DNA from: Acidovorax sp. CF316
GTDB lineage: Bacteria > Pseudomonadota > Gammaproteobacteria > Burkholderiales > Burkholderiaceae_C
Reading direction: 5' to 3'
Assembly (NCBI RefSeq): GCF_000276605.1
Contig: NZ_AKJX01000164.1
Coordinates: 41,106-105,105, forward strand
Length of the DNA: 64,000 bases
The notes beneath the pieces are model-generated. The model did no database searches. It had not been told where the DNA came from and worked only from the letters and a program-made list of their open reading frames with translations. Positions 58,726 to 64,000 of the stretch are shown piece after piece. The translations under genes and the position numbers were made by a program. Each line of letters starts with the position of its first letter. Positions within the stretch are counted from its first letter, which is position 1.

Positions 58726-59649
58726 ATGCTCCAGCAACGCACCCTCAAGACCTTGACCCGCGCCGTCGGCGTGGGGCTGCACAGCGGCCAGCGGGTCGAG
58801 CTGACCCTGCGGCCGGCCCAGCCGGATACCGGCATCGTGTTCCGCCGGGTGGACCTGCCGCAGCCCGTGGACATCCCGATCCGGGCCGACGCGGTGACGG
58901 ACACGCGCCTGGCGTCGACCATCGGCGTCGGCAGCGCCAAGGTGCATACCGTGGAGCACCTGATGTCGGCCTGCGCGGGCCTGGGGCTGGACAACCTCTA
59001 TGTGGACATCACGGCCGAAGAGGTGCCCATCCTGGATGGGTCCTCGTCGTCCTTCGTGTTCCTGCTGCAGAGCGCGGGCATCGAGCTGCAGAACGCGCCC
59101 AAGCGCTTCATCCGCATCAAGCGGCCTGTGGAGGTGCGCGAGGGCAGCGGCGCCCAGGCCAAGTGGGCGCGCCTCGTGCCCTACCATGGCTACAAGCTGA
59201 GCTTCGAGATCGATTTCGACCACCCGGCGGTGGATTCCACCGGCCAGCGCGTGGAGTTCGACCTGGGGTCGGGCAACTACAGCCGCGACATCGCGCGCGC
59301 GCGCACCTTCGGCTTCACGCGCGACGTGGAGATGATGCGCTCCAACGGCCTGGCCCTGGGCGGCGGGCTGGACAACGCCATCGTGATGGACGACTACAAG
59401 GTGCTCAACAGCGACGGCTTGCGCTACGACGACGAATTCGTCAAGCACAAGATCCTCGATGCCATGGGCGACCTGTACATCATCGGCCGGCCCCTGCTGG
59501 CCGCCTACAGCGCCTTCCGCTCGGGCCATGCGATGAACAACCTGCTGCTGCGCGAGCTGCTGTCGCAGCCCGATGCCTGGGAAGAGGTCACCTTCGAGGA
59601 CGAGCGCCAGGCACCGCAGGGCTTTGCACGGCCCGCGCGCGCCTGGTAG
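58726..59649 (+). CDS. lpxC: UDP-3-O-acyl-GlcNAc deacetylase LpxC
   Basis: Zinc enzyme for the committed step of lipid A synthesis, 307 residues. The zinc ligands are visible in HTVEHLMSA (His), [13 protein letters not shown] (His and Asp), and the catalytic His in SGHAMNN. The start at 58726 matches the family ([19 protein letters not shown]). It lies after the dcw terminator and seems to have its own promoter at leaderless distance. Confidence 0.95.
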   Translation: MLQQRTLKTLTRAVGVGLHSGQRVELTLRPAQPDTGIVFRRVDLPQPVDIPIRADAVTDTRLASTIGVGSAKVHTVEHLMSACAGLGLDNLYVDITAEEVPILDGSSSSFVFLLQSAGIELQNAPKRFIRIKRPVEVREGSGAQAKWARLVPYHGYKLSFEIDFDHPAVDSTGQRVEFDLGSGNYSRDIARARTFGFTRDVEMMRSNGLALGGGLDNAIVMDDYKVLNSDGLRYDDEFVKHKILDAMGDLYIIGRPLLAAYSAFRSGHAMNNLLLRELLSQPDAWEEVTFEDERQAPQGFARPARAW

Positions 59650-59659
59650 GCGCGCCCCC

Positions 59660-59833
59660 ATGCTGCTCTTTCGCTGGGTGGTCATGGCGCTGCTGCTGGC
59701 AGCGGCGGTGTCCTTCGCGTTCTATGCGGGCACGGGCCAGGCGCACTACAAGCGCTGGGGCCTGGTGGTGCTCAAGTGGACCGTCATCGCTGCGGTGTTC
59801 TTCTTTGCGGTGGTGCTGATCGGGCGGCTGTAG
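59660..59833 (+). CDS. small two-helix membrane protein
   Basis: A 57-residue hydrophobic protein with two predicted membrane helices (about 3-24 and 36-56) separated by a short loop containing HYKRWG. It starts 10 bases after the lpxC stop and has the same GC-rich codon use, so it is likely real and co-transcribed. I do not recognise the family; a helper for envelope biogenesis is only a guess. Confidence 0.6.
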   Translation: MLLFRWVVMALLLAAAVSFAFYAGTGQAHYKRWGLVVLKWTVIAAVFFFAVVLIGRL

Positions 59834-59870
59834 TTTCCCCGCACACAGGTGTGGCTATACTGGCCGCTGC

Positions 59871-62022
<2,152 letters not shown>

Positions 62023-62197
62023 GCACGGCTACTGCCCCCGCAGTTCCGCTGCTGGGGGATGCAAGGCGGTACATACCCTCTGCGGTAGAGCCTGTGGGCG
62101 CGCATACAGTCGCGCGCACACCAGCGCCATAGGGATAACTGGTCCTGTGGCACCAAAGTTGCTATGCTGTAGTTGTCAATAAATGTAAGGAAGAGCG

Positions 62198-63901
62198 ATG
62201 AACCTGCTCAGCCGTCTTTCCATCCGTGCGCGTCTTTATTTCGGCACGATCTTTTCGCTGGTTCTGCTCGTCGTGATCGGTGCCATGGGCTATCTGGCCC
62301 TGGAGCGCACCCGCAGCACCCTGGACCAGCTGTTCTCCCAGCGGGTGCAGACATTGACCGATGTGGCCGAGCTGCGCACCACCCTGGGGGACCTGCGCCG
62401 CCTCGAAAAAGACATCATCATCAGCTTCAACAACTCCGTCGAAGTCGCAGCCCTGCGCGAGGGCTGGAAGAAATCGCTGACCGCGCTCAACAAGGGCATG
62501 GCCGACGTGCGCCAGGTGCAGTCGGGCGACGCGGCCTTCGTGGCGGCCATCGACAAGTCGCTGGCCGAGGTCAAGGAGTACGAGGCCGGCATCTCGCCCG
62601 TGTTCGAGCAGATCGAGCGTGCCCAGATCGATGGCGCCGTGGGCGGTGCCTACGCCGACCGCCTCAAGAAGCACATGGAGGCCACGGACAAGCTGCTGTC
62701 TGATCTTTCCGTGACCGCACGCACCAAGATGGACGAGGCGCGCGAAGGCGTCAACACCCTGACCACCACCATGTCCGGGCTGATCGGCATCGTGCTGGTG
62801 CTGGCACTGGCCGTGCTGATCCCGCTGACCTTCTTCAGCGTGCGCTCGATCACCCGCTCGATCTCGCAGGCCAGCGCCCTGGCTGAGCGCATCGCCGGCG
62901 GCGACCTGTCGCGCGATGTGGAGGTGACCTCGCAGGACGAGGTGGGCCAGCTCGTGGCTTCCATGGCGCGCATGCAGGATGCCCTGCGTGGCCTGGTGCA
63001 GCAGGTGCAGGAGGCGGCCGGCAACATCTCCACGGCCAGCACCGAGATTGCGTCGGGCAACCACGACCTGAGCCACCGCACCGAGCAGACCGCGGCCAAC
63101 CTCGAAGAGGCCGCCTCGTCGATGGAACTGCTCACCAGCACCATCGGCCAGAGCGCCCAGTCCTCGCGCCAGGCCAGCGATTTCGCCTCCTCGGCCGCCG
63201 AAGTGGCCGGGCGTGGCGGCGTGGTGGTCTCGCAGGTGGTGACCACCATGGACCAGATCACCACCAGCTCGCGCAAGATCGCCGACATCACCGGCGTGAT
63301 CGATGGCATCGCCTTCCAGACCAACATCCTGGCGCTCAATGCCGCCGTGGAAGCCGCGCGCGCCGGCGAGCAGGGTCGGGGCTTTGCCGTGGTGGCCAGC
63401 GAGGTGCGCAACCTGGCCCAGCGCTCGGCTGCCGCCGCCAAGGAGATCAAGGGCCTGATCGGTTCCTCGGTGGAGCGCGTGGAAGACGGCTCGCGCCTGG
63501 TGAGCCAGGCTGGCGCCACCATGAACGAGATCGTGGGCAGCGTGCGCCGGGTGTCGGACATCATCAGCGAGATCACGGCCTCGTCGGCCGAGCAGCGCGA
63601 CAACGTGGGCCACATCAGCCAGTCGGTGAGCCAGCTGGACAACATGACGCAGCAGAACGCCGCGCTGGTCGAGCAGTCCACCGCGGCTTCCGAATCCCTG
63701 CGCGAGCAGGCCCTGCAGCTGACCCAGGCCGTGAGCCAGTTCAAGCTGCAGCCCGGTGCTGGGACCCGAGCGGTGGGCACTGCGGGAATGGGTGGCGATA
63801 GCGCTGCACCGCCGCGCGGCATTCCAGCCCCGGCGCATACACCCCTGCCACTGATGAAGAAGGTCGCCAGCACCGGCCGCCCGGCGCTGCAGATCCGCTG
63901 A
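62198..63901 (+). CDS. methyl-accepting chemotaxis protein
   Basis: A 567-residue chemoreceptor with a first membrane helix (about 13-32), a four-helix-bundle periplasmic domain (with FSQRVQTLTDVAELRT), a second helix (about 190-210), HAMP (SITRSISQASALAERIAGGDL), and the signalling hairpin ([19 protein letters not shown]). The tail is Gly/Pro-rich without a CheR-docking pentapeptide. AAGGAAGAG precedes the ATG. It is a different receptor from the one at 31052-32668; the two share only the signalling half. Confidence 0.93.
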   Translation: MNLLSRLSIRARLYFGTIFSLVLLVVIGAMGYLALERTRSTLDQLFSQRVQTLTDVAELRTTLGDLRRLEKDIIISFNNSVEVAALREGWKKSLTALNKGMADVRQVQSGDAAFVAAIDKSLAEVKEYEAGISPVFEQIERAQIDGAVGGAYADRLKKHMEATDKLLSDLSVTARTKMDEAREGVNTLTTTMSGLIGIVLVLALAVLIPLTFFSVRSITRSISQASALAERIAGGDLSRDVEVTSQDEVGQLVASMARMQDALRGLVQQVQEAAGNISTASTEIASGNHDLSHRTEQTAANLEEAASSMELLTSTIGQSAQSSRQASDFASSAAEVAGRGGVVVSQVVTTMDQITTSSRKIADITGVIDGIAFQTNILALNAAVEAARAGEQGRGFAVVASEVRNLAQRSAAAAKEIKGLIGSSVERVEDGSRLVSQAGATMNEIVGSVRRVSDIISEITASSAEQRDNVGHISQSVSQLDNMTQQNAALVEQSTAASESLREQALQLTQAVSQFKLQPGAGTRAVGTAGMGGDSAAPPRGIPAPAHTPLPLMKKVASTGRPALQIR

Positions 63902-63919
63902 TTTCTCCAGCCGCAGACC

Positions 63920-64000
63920 CTAAGAACCTGTTCAAGATCTTTTTGCAGCCGCGTTGGAGTGCAATCGGGATGAGTGGATGCTTCGGATGCGCCGCATGGG
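63920..64000. other. window end, possible edge of a mobile element
   Basis: The last ~80 bases after the chemoreceptor include AAGAACCTGTTCAAGATC followed by a T-run, which has the look of an insertion-sequence end. No second end or transposase is within the window, so this remains a weak suggestion. Confidence 0.2.

Overview
The window is GC-rich, chromosomal and densely coded, with strong third-position GC bias. It looks like a betaproteobacterium of the Comamonadaceae (Acidovorax/Diaphorobacter-like). The evidence is the gene order of the division and cell-wall cluster, the dapF-DUF484-xerC order, an Ala/Lys-extended DksA, a Bug-type tricarboxylate-binding protein, meso-DAP-type MurE, and the protein sequences themselves. 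This placement is inference; no 16S gene is present.

Layout. 1-2895 (-) is a ybhP-clsB-ybhN-type phospholipid operon, with the ybhN homologue cut by the window edge. 3055-3972 (-) is cysteine synthase. 4059-10895 (-) is an RNA-repair operon: a sigma54-type promoter, two tandem tRNA-like RNAs, a slipin, a third tRNA-like element, two unrecognised proteins, rtcB, an RlaP-type nucleotidyltransferase and rtcA. Its divergent activator rtcR (CARF + AAA+) is at 11027-12658 (+), followed immediately by RNase P RNA. 13148-18193 (-) holds an M48 protease/DUF898 pair, a pseudouridine synthase homologue lacking its catalytic Asp, and a NUDIX-MBL fusion. 18269-25002 is a metabolic accessory stretch: maleate isomerase-like enzyme, Bug-type binding protein, two LysR regulators, an aldo/keto reductase, an MFS exporter and a GST.

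25137-27737 (+) is dapF-DUF484-xerC. 27745-32668 holds a GGDEF/EAL membrane protein, a short signal peptidase I and a chemoreceptor. 32959-40351 (+) holds an RlmI-type methyltransferase, a His-rich CobW GTPase, a DksA without the zinc-finger cysteines, a large unknown protein with a STAS-like end, and hslVU. 40513-58662 (+) is the complete dcw cluster (mraZ to ftsZ), nearly every junction overlapping, with a four-repeat MraZ-type operator at its head and an intrinsic terminator after ftsZ. lpxC, a 57-residue membrane protein, a TPP riboswitch with thiC, and a second chemoreceptor complete the window.

The most unusual part is the rtc island. RtcR should sense RNA damage and, with sigma54, switch on a transcript that begins with compact tRNA mimics whose anticodon arm is capped by a GAAA tetraloop, then encodes the ligase RtcB, the cyclase RtcA, a nucleotidyltransferase, a membrane-scaffold-type slipin and two proteins of unknown function. 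No Ro/Rsr protein, the usual partner of bacterial Y RNAs, is encoded in the window.
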